DNA of 64,000 nucleotides, from positions 71,355,252-71,419,251 of the forward strand of contig NC_077227.1 in assembly GCF_027887165.1 (NCBI RefSeq). Reading direction: 5' to 3'. The stretch is from Monodelphis domestica. Taxonomy: Eukaryota; Chordata; Mammalia; Didelphimorphia; Didelphidae. Shown here piece after piece: positions 45,424 through 57,744 of the stretch. Every line of letters begins with the position of its first letter. Position 1 is the first letter of the stretch. The position numbers and the translations under genes are program-made. Under the pieces are notes generated by a model. The model had not been told where the DNA came from and ran no database searches. It worked only from the letters and a program-made list of their open reading frames with translations.

Positions 45424-46080
45424 TGAAGTGCATCAGCCAAAGGGTGATAATGGTGGCCAGTCCTGCTGTTTACAACCCCATTAATGAATGCCGGGAAAGA
45501 ATGTGTTTACTGGGAGCAGGTTCATTGTACCCCGATCTTAGTGCTGCCACTGAGTATGCCCCAGTCCTCTCCCCTTTGGATCTTACTGATGTAATAATTG
45601 GTCCCAGTGTTGTTTAACACCAAGTAATTCAACTGTAAAGCTATTTGCTGGGAACTCACTTACCCTCTGGCAACTTCACTGCAATCACACACTCATCTCG
45701 TGAGCATAAATTGGAGCCAAATTCATGTTGCCCTGATTGCCTGGATAATTGCTAGTAATGATTTGTATTTTTGCAGCCCATCGCCTGGAAAGGCAATTTT
45801 CCAGTGCTTTAGCATTTGGCTATTTGCAGTCTCTAGACAACACACATTGATGAGAAAGCCATCACAAAAAGCTACCACCCCATGCCAGGCTGGAGGAGCA
45901 CTGCAGGCTGGCTGCATTCACTCTTAGCCCGGTGCAGCAAAAACTGAAGGGACTTTAATCTTCATAATTCTTAGCTCATTAGGATTTGCTTTTAATGACC
46001 CCTAGTGACATATGGTGATGTCTCCCCACTGTTTTCAACCAATGGAAATGCAGGTCCAACTACAATAGAGCTGAGGTTTG
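45424..46080 (-). promoter_or_regulatory. Repeat-poor block upstream of RBP3, candidate enhancer
   Basis: This roughly 650-bp stretch directly upstream of RBP3 shows none of the SINE or LINE signatures that fill the neighbouring DNA. It is dotted with ATTA/TAAT cores (for example near 45480, 45595, 45633, 45750, 45957 and 45990), the core recognised by photoreceptor homeodomain factors. It contains no convincing exon. A distal RBP3 regulatory element is a reasonable hypothesis, but nothing here proves it. Confidence 0.35.
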
Positions 46081-46129
46081 CTTTTGAAGGGCAGATGTAT
46101 TCAGGAGACCTTTGTGCTGCATATTTGGA

Positions 46130-46400
46130 AAGGGCTAATTATGTATTTATTACAGAAGCCTAGGATCAAAGCATTGCAGAGTTGGGAGAGATCTCAGAGG
46201 CTGTCTAGTCCAGTCCCTACTACATCTGAAATCCTATGGAAGCAATCACCTAGCCTCTACTTGAAGATTTCCAAGGATGGGGAGCACCTTGCTTTCCAAA
46301 GCTTTTGGACAACTCTAATTTTCCTTAGGGCGAAAATCTTAACCTCTGTGAACAATGCCCATTAATTCCAATTTGGCTTTCTGGGGTCCTACAAAACAAA
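46130..46400 (-). mobile_element. CR1/L3 LINE 3' end, minus strand
   Basis: GTTGGGAGAGATCTCAGAGG, CTAGTCCAGTCCC and CTCTACTTGAAGATTTCCAA match the inverted CR1/L3 3' region. Confidence 0.8.
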
Positions 46401-46437
46401 TGTGACTACCTTTTTATATAATAGTACTCTATTCTTT

Positions 46438-46640
46438 AAAAAAAAAACAAACCCTTACTTTCCATCTTAGAATCAATACTATGTATTGGTTCCAAAGCAT
46501 AAGAGTGGTAAAGGCTAGGCAATGTGGATTAAGTGATTTGCCCAGGGTTGCCCAGCTAGAAAGAGTCTGAGGTCAGATTTGAATCCAAGATCTCTTGTTG
46601 CCTGGGTCTGGCTCTCCATCCAATGATCCATTTAACTGAC
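46438..46640 (-). repeat. Family A SINE, minus strand
   Basis: CTTACTTTCCATCTTAGAATC and AAGTGATTTGCCCAGGGTTG. Confidence 0.9.
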
Positions 46641-47191
46641 CTCCTATAATAGTAATTGAAATATTTAAGGGGAATTAACATATCTCTCCCCTCCTCCCCC
46701 TACTCTGCCCAAATGTCTTCTTCAGGGTGTAAATTTTAAAAATTAATATTCAATACTCCAAGTCTTATATTTAATAATATTTATTAATATTTAACTTAAA
46801 AGAAAAGGAAACTAAAAAGCTAGAGAAACAGGGAGAGCTCATCCAGCCATCCTGGGAGATGTTACCTGAAACATATACAATAAGGTAAAAAGACTCACAT
46901 AAACAGAAAGGGAAAAGGAATTTTGGGATATGGAAAGAATTCTGGGAGATGAAGTCCAAAGGCTACAAAATTTCCACTTATATGAGGGTAAAAATGTGAC
47001 TTTTTCTCACCAAGTCACATATGTCATTTAAAAAAATAATGACTTTACCCTTTTGGTGCTCCTCTAATGCAGCTTATGAGCTCTAATGTGATAGGAACTC
47101 CATATCCAGAGGTTATGTTCATTTTTCCCCCTGAAGTCTACCTATGCATACTTTGACACAGTTTCCTGGTCAATAATCAATAAACTCCTAT
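46641..47191. other. AT-rich, nothing recognised
   Basis: No supportable feature. Confidence 0.45.
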
Positions 47192-47421
47192 TTGTTGTTA
47201 TTTTTAGTCATGCCGATTCTTCATGAAAAGGTTTCTTTGAGAAGATTCTGGAGTAGTTTGCCATTTCCTTCTCCTATTCATTTTATAGTTGAGGAAACTG
47301 AGGCAAAAAGAGTAAAGTGACTTGCCTAGGTCACCTAGCTAAAGTGTCTGAGGTCAGATTTGAACTCTGGGAGATGAGTCTTCCTGACATCAGGTCTGGC
47401 ACTCTATCCATTGTGTTACTA
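47192..47421 (-). repeat. Family B SINE, minus strand
   Basis: GTAGTTTGCCATTTCCTTCTC, GAGGAAACTGAGGCAAAAAG and GACATCAGGTCTGGCACTC. Confidence 0.9.
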
Positions 47422-48474
47422 TGTGTCAGGGCTATTGCTAAATGACACACTAGGTGATCTTTGATATTCCTTTCATCTCCAAATCTATGTTCTTCACTTG
47501 AGATTCTCAGGCAGACAAAAGCCCACATCCCAACTTTTCCCTTTTGTTTTCTTTCAAACTTGGGACTTCCATGATTGTGATGGAAAGAACTGTCACTTGG
47601 AAGAGAGAGGCCTTAGGTATGCTGTCCAGATTTTCTTGTCAACCAATATGCTCTTGAAGATAACCCAGAAGGAGTTTTCATTCACTTAACTTTTAAAAAT
47701 GGGGAAATTTCATTTTCACCACATCACACAAAACCAAACCAATTCACGCAAACCACCTACCAAGCATAGCCTCTGAATATGACTAAGCTAAACTGACTGA
47801 CCTTTGCATGCATCCTTACCCTTCATGTAGTTTATTATTTGCTAAAAGGAAGGAAGTAGGCTTGCTTTAATTTGAACAATTTCATACTAATGCCACCCAA
47901 ATATCTTAAACACTTACTAAAATAAAAATCAACATTTCCAGGTGTTTTGTGAGATATAAAGTTACAGAAGACACAGTTCTTGACCTCAAGGAGTTTACAA
48001 TTTGAGAGAGGAGCTAAGAGAGGCGTACAAAAAAGTATAATCCAAAAATGGAACATATTGGCAGAAGAGGGGGTGAAACAAGGTGAGCATTAAAAGGAAG
48101 GAGAGTGTTCTTCCAATGAGGACAAAATGAAGACACCAGATCAAGGGCTGGGCGTTAGTTTTGTTAGTTAAGTAAGACCTTCCTGCCTAATGGCCTTCAC
48201 TGACTTCTGGAAGCAGTTTTCCTTGGGTTCCTAGGGTGAGATTCCCAGAGACTCTGAACCCTAGTTGAGTCCTAAGATCCCTGGTGGAGGGAATATTGGC
48301 AAAAAAGAAGTGTATAGAGTACTCTGCAGTTGAGTCTTTAGAGGAAACATTATACCATTCTCAGTAGCCCCCAAAGAATGGTCAGATGCATTCAAAGCAT
48401 TTGGCTTCAGGACAAATTCCATGTGAAACAGGGCAAGTCTAGCTTTGTTAACTTGTCAGAAGCAAGTTATGATT
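47422..48474. other. Intergenic, no recognised gene
   Basis: A MIR-like phrase lies near 47965-48010; no coding sequence. Confidence 0.4.
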
Positions 48475-48650
48475 TGGAATCAAGAACAGGTGGATTCAAA
48501 TTCTGCCTCTAATACTGACTAGCTATGTGATGTTGGACAATTGACTTACCCTCTCTTAGCATCAATTTCAACACCCGAAAAATGGGTTTAAAGGTACATA
48601 CCTTGTTGGGTTGCTATAAGGCTTAAAGAATCCTAAAGCTGTCACAAATG
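48475..48650 (+). repeat. MIR-type SINE
   Basis: GGATTCAAATTCTGCCTC, GACTAGCTATGTGATGTTGG and TTGTTGGGTTGCTATAAGGC. Confidence 0.7.
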
Positions 48651-48889
48651 TTGACAGGACATCTTGTTCTTCCTTAATTCAGAAAGGATGATCTAGAACT
48701 CAATTCCAGAATAGTGAGACTTTGATGTTAACTTTCAATTGTTGAGTCATTTCAATTATGTAGGAATCTTTGTGATCCCATTTGAGGTTTTCTCAGCAAA
48801 GAAAAAAGGGTTTTGCAAATTTAGAAACATGCTATAAATAGTAGTTATAATAAATAAGCTGAATCAATAGATTCAAAGAACATAGGTCA

Positions 48890-49700
48890 AAATTATTTAA
48901 ATAAACACTTCAAATAACCAGTGATAATAGAAGGGGAAATTTTTTTTAAAAGTATGAGGTTTTACCTCACTTCTAGTTTATTTGCAAAGATGAAAAAAGG
49001 GAAATAGGCAATGTTGGAGTGATTGTGGGTAGATAGGCACACAAATACATTGTTAGTGAAGCTGCAAATTGGCACAAGCATTCAAAAATCAATTTGCAAT
49101 TATGTAAATAAAGATGTAAAAATGTCTATATTCTTTGAGTGAGAGATTCCAGTGCTAGGAATAAACCCCAATTTAAACAGTTAAATGGAGAAAAACTCCT
49201 GGGCATTCTCAAGATTATATTGGTTGACACAGAAAGCTGGTCAGCACACCTAAGGCCTCTCTTCTCCAAATGACAGTTCTCTCTTTCTAATGTTATTACA
49301 TATAATATGTATAAATCATTTTATCTTTTGACAAAAAAGTCTCCAAATGTAATGAATCATTTATAGCAGTACTTTTTGTGGTAGCAAAGAACTAGAAACA
49401 TGAGATAACTACTAATATTGGGAGTGACCAAACAAATTCTGGTAGATGAATATAATAAAATATTATGCTATAACAAATGATGAATATGATGAACACAGAG
49501 AAACATGGAAAGATTTAGATGAACTGGTGCAAAGTGAAGTAAGCGGAGGTAAGAAAATAGCACTGTACATAAAATGGTTATAACAATAAAAGTAAAATGA
49601 ACAATAAAGCAATCAAAATAATTGTTGCAAAATTACAAAAAGCAAGACTGACCACAAAGAAAATATATTAGAAGACACAGTTGCACAAGTTCTTTGTAAA
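48890..49700 (+). mobile_element. Old LINE-1 ORF2/3' fragment, plus strand
   Basis: The phrases TCAATTTGCAATTATGTAAA, GAGATTCCAGTGCTAGGAAT, AATGATGAATATGATGAACA and GGTGCAAAGTGAAGTAAGCG follow L1 ORF2 C-terminal order. Many stops; dead. Confidence 0.7.
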
Positions 49701-50019
49701 GATATGTAACTTTATATATATGTGTGTCCATAAATGTAAAACATAGCATAAAATATCATATTTTTTTCAAGTTCAAGTATCCCTTCCACATAGTGACTTT
49801 CCCCATTGTGTTTTTGATATATTTGGGATGTTGGCATAAGAAATCAAATGGGAATATTTTTGCATTAAACTCTAGAGAGGTGTGTTATTAATTGTATTTA
49901 ACTGTCATTATTAGAAACAAATCCTATTTTAACACAACATGCTATTAAATATATTTGGCTACACCACAGGTCAAACTATGTTAAGCAGTCATCACCATCA
50001 TCCCTTATATTAGCATAAT

Positions 50020-50245
50020 AATAAGAGCTAGCATTTATATAATATCTACTCTGTGCCAGGCATAATGTTAAGGGCTTTCAAAATATCTCTTTTGCTCATT
50101 GCAATGCTGACTCTATCACTATATACATTTTTACAGTTGAGGAAACTAAGGCAAACAGAGGTTATGTTACTTGCCCAAAGATACAGAACTAGTGTCTAAT
50201 GCTAGACTTCAACTCCAATCTCCCTGAATATAGCCAATGATCTAT
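50020..50245 (-). repeat. MIR/THER-type SINE, minus strand
   Basis: AGCATTTATATAATATCTAC, CTCTGTGCCAGGCATAATG and GTTGAGGAAACTAAGGC. Confidence 0.88.
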
Positions 50246-50264
50246 CCATTGTGCTCTGTAATTG

Positions 50265-50700
50265 TATCGGGCTTCCCCCCATTTTTAAATTTTACATATT
50301 TTTCTGTTTACATGATTAATTTTCTTTCCATCCCCCTCCCAGAGCTGACAAGCAATTCCACTGGGTTGTACAAATGTCATCATTCTATACCTGTTTCCTT
50401 ATTCATTTTTGCTAAAAAGCGATTTTTAAAAGCCTAAACCCCAAATGGCATACCCATATATACATGTGAAAGGTGATGTCATATGTTTTGCTTTCACATT
50501 TCTACTACCATAGTTCTTTCGCTCAATGTGGTTAGCATTCTTTCCCATAAATCATTCAGGAGTGTCCTGGCTTGTTGCTTGGTTTGCTACTAGTAGCAAA
50601 GTCCATTACACTGGATTGTTCCACAATGTTTTACTTTCTGTGTACAATGTTCTCCTGGTTCTGCTCATTTCACTCTGCATCGGTTCATTGAGGTTCTAAA
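50265..50700 (-). mobile_element. LINE-1 3' end fragment
   Basis: CATCCCCCTCCCAGAGCTGA, AGCAATTCCACTGGGTTGTA and GTTCTCCTGGTTCTGCTCAT. A further scrap of the same type lies at about 50805-50885. Confidence 0.85.
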
Positions 50701-50885
50701 TGGGAATTTTTTTGGAGTTTTGTGGAAGCCACATGTGACACACAAAGGCCAGCAGATGACAGAAAAAGTTTGGGAACTCAGAAAGTATTGAGCATCACTT
50801 ACCATTAGTACAATGTTGTTACTTTGTGCAGTGTTCTACTTCTGCTCACTTCATTTTGCATCAGTTCACATAAAATTTCTATTTT

Positions 50886-51170
50886 TTGCATACCCATTGT
50901 TACTCATTTTCAAAGAAATGGCTGCCATTTACACCTAACATAAAGGTGACATGGATTATGCATCTTAATTCTTCTCCTTCTTACTTATTACTGGTTCTTC
51001 AGCAGTGAAATGGCTCTTCTCCTTTCATCAAGGTCAAAATGAGTCACATTCAAAGGTATCTGTAAATATTGTATGGGCTAAAGGAGCCAGGGAGGGTTCA
51101 GAGAAATTTATGAACAATTCTCTTCTTTTGAAGAACTTATAATATTGTGGGTCTGGTTCTACTACCCAGA
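50886..51170. other. No recognised feature
   Basis: Short spacer between L1 scrap and the (AG)n tract. Confidence 0.45.
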
Positions 51171-51185
51171 AGAGAGAGAGAGACA

Positions 51186-51217
<32 letters not shown>

Positions 51218-51218
51218 A

Positions 51219-51293
<75 letters not shown>

Positions 51294-51315
51294 CAGAGAG
51301 AGACAGAGACAGAGA
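51171..51315. repeat. (AG)n microsatellite with ACAG interruptions
   Basis: About 145 bp of nearly pure purine, with interspersed AGACAG words at both ends and one AAATAG break. Confidence 0.98.
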
Positions 51316-51858
51316 ATTTTAGACAAGGAGCTAATGTGGCACCAAATGGAGTCTGCACTGTAATCCTTACAAGCAATGGGGTATTCAGGACTACTGAAAT
51401 GAATGCATTTTCTGAATTGTCTAAAATGGACTGATGAATAAGGGACAGTGAACCAGGAAACTTCATACCTAGTAAGGAGCTAAGGAGGAGGTGTTCAGTG
51501 CCAGAATAAGGCAAGCATTAGCTTACATGCATTCTAGGGGCTGTAGCAGTATCAGTCAAATTAAATTTCATCAACTATGGTAGATTTGAAGACTTGAGGA
51601 CTTTCTCCCCATGGGACTATAGATAATATTTTGTTTCACCTCATGAATTGGAAAATTAGGGTTAATGGTGTATATTGGCCCAACTTTCAAACCCTGGGAA
51701 TTTTAGGGGGAAAAAGCCTACAAAAATCTGGGGAAGGAAGTCTCATGCAAATTTCAAAAGTAATAGCTCTACACTAAAAAAAATGGTAATAACTGTATGG
51801 GAGTTGGTAAGAGTGAATAGAGATCAGGTAAATTTCGCACATACATGTATTATCTTTC

Positions 51859-51859
<1 letters not shown>
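51316..51859. other. No recognised feature
   Basis: Intergenic spacer between two microsatellites. Confidence 0.45.
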
Positions 51860-51891
<32 letters not shown>

Positions 51892-51896
51892 TTATC

Positions 51897-51967
<71 letters not shown>

Positions 51968-51995
51968 CACCTGTCTATCTGTCTGTCTATCTATC
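51860..51995. repeat. (CTAT)n microsatellite with CTGT units
   Basis: Around 30 CTAT units with one TTTATCAT interruption and a few CTGT units near the end. Confidence 0.97.
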
Positions 51996-53019
51996 TGTAT
52001 GTGTCCAAAGCAAAGGCAGAGAACAACATGATAATGCCAAATTAGGGAGAGCCAGGTCAGGGGTTTGCTTAGATATCCCACAGATTTTAGCTTAAAGCTG
52101 GTCAGACAAAGTCTCAAGTTGCACATGTAAGTATGTGGATTTAAGTGCTTGTCTTAGGGACAATTAAAGAACATGCCCCAATTCTAGGGTTTTTAACAAG
52201 ATATTCACTTTGTGTGACCCCAAGATATATGTTAACTGTAGGGAGCAAAGATTAGTGTAGGGGAGAATGTGGGAAGAAGTAAGGAGGGGACTGGAAGCAG
52301 AGATCAAGGGTAGGGCCTTCGTACTAAAGAACAGAAGAGGGTTGGGAAATATTTTTTTAAAAACCAGTTTGTGTGTGTATGTGATGGATTCTTTTGGTAG
52401 TCTGGTGAAACCCCTGGGTCCCTTTGCAGAATGATGCTTTTAGAAGCATAAAATAAAATACACAGGCCACAAATGAAATGGATTATATTAAAATGTAGTT
52501 ACCAAAATGTTAAAAGCAAGTTAATGTACCTCAGCTTAAGAAGTACTGATTTAAACTGAGAAATGGCCTTCAGATAAAATATTTTTACTCAGTTCTATAC
52601 ACTAGACTGAGCTTTAGAGATACAAAATCAACAACAGTTCTTTTTCTCAAACAGTTTATGTTCTAGCAAGAGTGAGGCATCATTTATTGCCAACTCAATG
52701 GATATTGAGTTATATATTATTATTACAAATTAACTCCAATTTATTGTTTTTTCTTGGTTATTTGGAGCCTGGCTCAAAGATTATTTTGAAACTATGAAAA
52801 TAAGGCTCTGCAAGACACCAGAGTAGGCATTATAGAGTCTAGATATTGGTCCTAAATAAAAGGCATGCATTCAGTCTAATTCTTCCTTTCCTTTGCATAT
52901 AGTTTTTCTCTTTGCCTCTCTTATAGATTGCTCATGCCCAAAGAAGTGGGCCCCCTTTGGAAAATCTGTTATATATATCTAAAAATCAAAGTATCCCAAA
53001 CTGAAATGACTAAATTCCC
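51996..53019. other. Intergenic, no gene
   Basis: A MIR-like phrase lies around 52590-52680. The rest is unassigned. Confidence 0.4.
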
Positions 53020-53115
53020 TTCATGCCCATCTACCTTGTAGGTTTGTTGTGAGGATTAAATGAAATAATTTGTAAAAAATCAGCACAGTGCCTGGTTCAT
53101 AGTAGTATCTTTATA
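53020..53115 (+). repeat. MIR-like SINE tail
   Basis: TTTGTTGTGAGGATTAAATG and CACAGTGCCTGGTTCATAG. Confidence 0.65.
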
Positions 53116-53244
53116 AATTCTATTCCCTTCCTTTTTTTTCACTATTGAGGGCACAAATATCCTTCTGTTCATTCTGATTCACAACCTTGTCATCATCTAC
53201 CTCTCCTATATATAAACTTAGTTACTACATTTTGTCTTATGGAA

Positions 53245-53576
53245 CAATGGATAGAGCACTGGGCTTGGAATAAGGAAGAATCATTTTTGTGAGTTCAAAT
53301 TCAGCCTTAGACACTTCCTAACACTTAACCTTGCTTGCCTCAATTTCTTCATCTGTAAGATGTGTTGGAAAAGGAAATGACAAACCATTCCAGTATATTT
53401 CCTAAGAAAATCCCAAAATGGGGGTCATAAAGAGTCAGATACAACTGAAATGACTTTACACATGCACACAAACACACACACACTCATATAATATTTCTCA
53501 CATCTGTCACATTTTTTTCCATTCACTCATCCATCACCCTAGCTTGGGCCTCATCAAGACTCCCATGAATTATTAC
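53245..53576 (+). repeat. Direct duplication copy 1 (family B SINE plus flank)
   Basis: It contains a SINE (GGTCATAAAGAGTCAGATAC tail), a CA-rich tract and about 90 bp of flanking L2-like DNA ending CTTGGGCCTCATCAAGACT. The same unit recurs at 54475-54802. Confidence 0.93.
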
Positions 53577-54245
53577 AATAGCCTTCTAACTGATCATCCT
53601 GCCCCAAATCTCTCCCTTCTTGAATTCATCCTTTACATGGTTGTAAAATCTTTTTATTAAATTTCAGATCTTAAAATATACTTTTCCTTCTCAAATTTCA
53701 TTGGCTTTATAATATCTACAGAATCAAATGAAAACTGCCCTTTTTGATATTTAAAGCTCTCCATTTCCTGGCTCCAACTAAACTTTTCAGATTTCTTGTA
53801 CATTACTTCCCTTCATGCACACTATGGTTCAGCCAAAATGACTATCTTGCTCTTCTTCATACATGAATCACCATCTCATGCCTCTATGTCTGTACTAATT
53901 ATTACCTTCCCTACCTCCTTCCTCCACCTCCATCCTGTTCCTAGAATATTCCTTCCCTCTGTCTCCTAGAATTCTTAGATTCTTCTGAGGATCAGATAAA
54001 GCACCACCCACCTCCTACATGAGAATTTTCCTGATTTCTTCTAGTTACCAGCATCTCTTGCCTCCTCCCTTAATTATCTTTCATTGATTTATATTTGCAT
54101 TTTATATACTTATCTATGACTATGCTGTTTCCCCTGGTAAAATTATATAAGCTTTTTATGGTAGGGATATTTTTCTTTTTGTTTTGAATTCCAAGTGCCC
54201 ATCATAGTTCTTGTTACATAGTAGGTGCTTAATAAAAAACTTGTT
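53525..54245 (+). mobile_element. LINE-2 3' fragment
   Basis: CCTTCTAACTGATCATCCTGC, AAGCTCTCCATTTCCTGGCT and the end TACATAGTAGGTGCTTAATAA. Confidence 0.8.
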
Positions 54246-54474
54246 GATAGTTTTGTCACCCTCAACAAATCAGTTCATTTCTCTTGCTCTCCATTTTCTC
54301 AGTTCAGCAGTGGAGAACAGTTCCAAGGAATGAACAACTTCACTGTTTTTAATGTTTCTAAGCTTGAAGAATCAGAATCAGAAGTTCCTTTCTTTTCACT
54401 GGGTCGCATGTATAGTTAGTGTCCTCCTGAAGAAAGGTAGGAATTGGACTGAATGATACATTCTATGACTGGCA

Positions 54475-54802
54475 CAATGGATAGAGCACTGGGCTTGGAA
54501 GAATCATTTTTTGTGAGTTCAAATTCAGCCTTAGACACTTCCTAACACTTAACCTTGTTTGCCTCAATTTCTTCATCTGTAAGATGTGTTGGAAAAGGAA
54601 ATGACAAACCATTCTAGTATATTTCCTAAGAAAACCCCAAAATGGGGGTCACAAAGAGTCAGATACAACTGAAATGACTTTACACATGCACACAAACACA
54701 CACACACACTCTTGTATAATATCTCTCACATCTGTCACATTTTTTCCATTCACTCATCCATCACCCTAGCTTGGGCCTCATCAAGACTTCCCTGAATAAT
54801 TA
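54475..54802 (+). repeat. Direct duplication copy 2 (family B SINE plus flank)
   Basis: Almost identical to 53245-53576 through the SINE, the CA-rich tract and the following non-SINE flank; it lacks a TAAGGAA heptamer near its start. Shared flank shows segmental duplication rather than two SINE insertions. Confidence 0.93.
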
Positions 54803-55389
54803 GTTCAGTGGAAAGGGGAATGGGTTTGGAGTTGGATGATTTGAGACCTTTGGTGCTTGCTACTGTATAGCATATCTGAAGGGACTTCCTCAGGTGTTAT
54901 AGGTGATGGGACTAGGTGAGATCTTAGGTCAGGTCAAGATCTATGTCAGTGTTCTCATGATTCAAAGATATCAAATTAAAGGAATAATGTAGAAGAGTTT
55001 AAATATTTGTTTCTGACATTTTGTGCCTATAATAATACTGAGTTGTATAATTCATTTGCTTAAAAATTCCATCTAAGAATCATAACTGTAAGTGATTTCA
55101 CCCACTTGGACCTCCTCCCATATGTCAAATTCCTTTTCAGCTCTAAATCTTCTAATTTGGTCACTTTCAATAATAAGTTGCATGTGAATTACTATGTAGA
55201 ATCTTGGGATCAAAAGAGAATTCCAAGGTCATCTTATTTACCTAATTTAATGAACATTTATTAGGCTCCTACTATGTGCAAAGTGCTGTTCTAGTGAAGG
55301 AAATGCACAAGTACATATGAAGAACAGTCCCTATTGACAATGAGCTTATCTAGTATTTACTGAGGGAAGCATGAATATAAAGGCTCAAT
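54803..55389. other. Intergenic, old repeat debris
   Basis: A MIR-like phrase (AACATTTATTAGGCTCCTAC) lies at about 55254. No gene. Confidence 0.4.
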
Positions 55390-55530
55390 TCTTAGCATTC
55401 ATAGCTTTAGAGCTGGGAGAGAATTTAGCATCTAATTCAACCCTTCCTTTTTGTAGAGGAGGAGTCTAAGGTTCTGAATTAAGTGACCAAGATTCCAAAG
55501 GTATTGAGTAACAGGAAAGAATTCTTCTGC
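55390..55530 (-). mobile_element. CR1/L3-like scrap
   Basis: TTTAGAGCTGGGAGAGAATT and CTAATTCAACCCTTCC resemble the inverted CR1/L3 or related 3' end. Confidence 0.4.
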
Positions 55531-55899
55531 AGACATCTCTAACAAGCAATCATATACCTTTGCTTAACTACTTGCTGTGATAGGATACTCCCTTTGTTAC
55601 AGTTTCGGTTTGTTATTTTTATTCATCATGTGATAAGTATTTTACAAAATTATGCTGGCCCTCTGGCCCTCTGACTGCCCCTCTTCTTTACTGAGCAATT
55701 TTTTAAGAAGCCCAATAAATAAAATTCATCAAAAAGTAGATTAGCAAAATAAATTTCCATATTCCCCATGTCTGAAAATATATGTGTGGCATTCCAGATA
55801 CATTCTAATCTTGAAAGTATTATTGATGTATTAATATTGTAACCTATGTGCTCATGTACCAGACTCATGGTCATATTATTTCTTGATCATTGTATTTAA

Positions 55900-56345
55900 T
55901 TGGTACTCTATTACTTTTGACCGTTCTCCTTACCTATAGTCCAAAGGTCAAGAGAATTCCTGGGCAGGACATTAGGTGCCACAGGGTCCTAACTCCTACC
56001 TTGACAGACCACATTCCCTATCAGGTCACATGTTTGATTAACCTCCTCCTCTTTGATCTTGTGGTTGTCAATTGAGCCAATGTCAAATCATATGCCATGT
56101 CATATGTTCCTCAGTTACCTCCCATTCTCCATTCCTCGATTCTCCAATAAAAGATTGGGGGCACATGTAGCTCTCTCTCTCTTTTCTACCAGCAGCGAAG
56201 CATGCACTCTGGAGACCATGTTGAATTCTTCATCTCCGAGTCTTTCTTCCTTTATTGTGTTTCCTCTCTCTCTATCCCTTTCATACATTTTCCCTGGGTT
56301 TCTAACTTTCCTTCTAAGGTGGCCACCCACAAATATATTAATTTG
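55900..56345 (+). mobile_element. Possible retroviral solo LTR
   Basis: CCAATAAAAGATTGGGGGCA (about 56143) resembles an LTR polyadenylation region, followed by a CT-rich stretch and TTCTTCCTTTATTGTG as in U5. No viral coding frames are near it. Boundaries and direct repeats at the edges are not resolved. Confidence 0.4.
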
Positions 56346-56524
56346 TGGCTGCAGGCAGCCCACAGTATGTTTCATTTGGAATTGTAAGTTTATAACCTCT
56401 CTCTCAGGAAGGGAGCAACTTATTTCATCCTCAATATTTGGGACATCATGGTTTCTCCGTGTTCTTATTAGATCTCTAAAGTCCTTCAAAGTTATTATTG
56501 TCATTTTTATTAGTTATTATCATT

Positions 56525-57370
56525 AAAAATACCTAAACTAGTTATTATCATTGAATCAGTTGTTCTTCTAGTTCTGTTCCCTTTGCTCTGATTCAGTTTA
56601 TAAAAATCTTCTAAGTTTCCTCTGAAATGGCCCATTCTATCATTATTTTTAGCAAAAAATATTTCACTTTATTCACATACCATAACTTATTTCTCTGATA
56701 GGAGAACATCCTCTTACTTCTTAATTTTTGGTGATCACAAAATGGTATGAATAGTTTTGTATCTATAAATTCTTTTATTTGATTTTTTGGAGTGTAGACC
56801 CAGTAGTATTGTAGCTGAGCCAGAGGGTATTCATAGTTTTGTAACTTTCTGGGCATAGTTCCAAACTACTACTCAGAAAGTTGAATCATTTCTTAGCATT
56901 ATACCAGTGTACCTATTTTTTAAATTACAGTCTCTCCAACATTTGCATGTTCATCTTTTATTATCTTTGCTCATTTAATATACTTGAGATGGAACCTCAA
57001 GATTGCTTTATTGTATATTTACCTAATGATTAGTGATGTAGAACTTTTTTTCATATAATTATTTGTAGTTTGGATTTCTTAATTTGAAAATTCCCTATTC
57101 ATATCCCCTTTTTATTTATCTGTTGGAGAATGCTTATAATTGTACAAATTTGAATCGATTCCTATTTTAATAAGAAACCAATTACAAAGATTCCCTCCCA
57201 GTTTCTTGTTTTTGTTCTAATTTTTACTACATTAGATTTGTTTGTGCAAAAATGTTTAAATTTTATGAAATGAAAATTATCTATTTTATTTTGTTTGATC
57301 CTCTCCATTACTTGTTTAATAACAAACTCTACTTCCATCTCAAGATCTGAAAGTTCCATATGTCTAAAGC
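56525..57370 (-). mobile_element. Old LINE-1 ORF2 fragment
   Basis: Compared with the younger L1 at 20.1-21.6 kb, this covers the segment from near the end of ORF2 upstream (for example AGCCAGAGGGTATTCATAGT, GTTTGTGCAAAAATGTTTAA). It has many stops and substitutions. Confidence 0.8.
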
Positions 57371-57744
57371 TACTCTAAGCCTACTCCATTAGTTTTTCCA
57401 AGTCAAATTGTAATTTAATTTAATTTATTTGATTTATATCTTTTTTGTCTTTTAATAGCTTGCTTAGCTTTTGCACATGCTAATTCTGAATTGAAGTTCT
57501 CTATCCCTTCACATTCAATATATCACATTCCTACTTTAGTAATTTCTCACTTTTTGTGGAAAAATTGTCTGAAATTGAATATTTTTTCATGATTTATTCT
57601 TGGCTACTAGTAAAATTATCTACTCATCATTAACGTCACTAAACTGGACAAGGATGTTTCTGGATGAATTGAATTTTTGACTTTGCAATTTGTGAATTCT
57701 ATTTATTTGCAACATTTAGGCATTTCAATATTTCTGTGAATTTT
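57371..57744. other. AT-rich spacer between two L1 copies
   Basis: No supportable feature. Confidence 0.4.

Noticed and set aside
51137..51514. Ser/Leu- or Arg/Glu-rich frames
   Set aside because: They translate the (AG)n tract; no start context or splice evidence.
56053..56526. A 157-codon open frame
   Set aside because: It runs through LTR-like and low-complexity CT-rich sequence and lacks any family resemblance.
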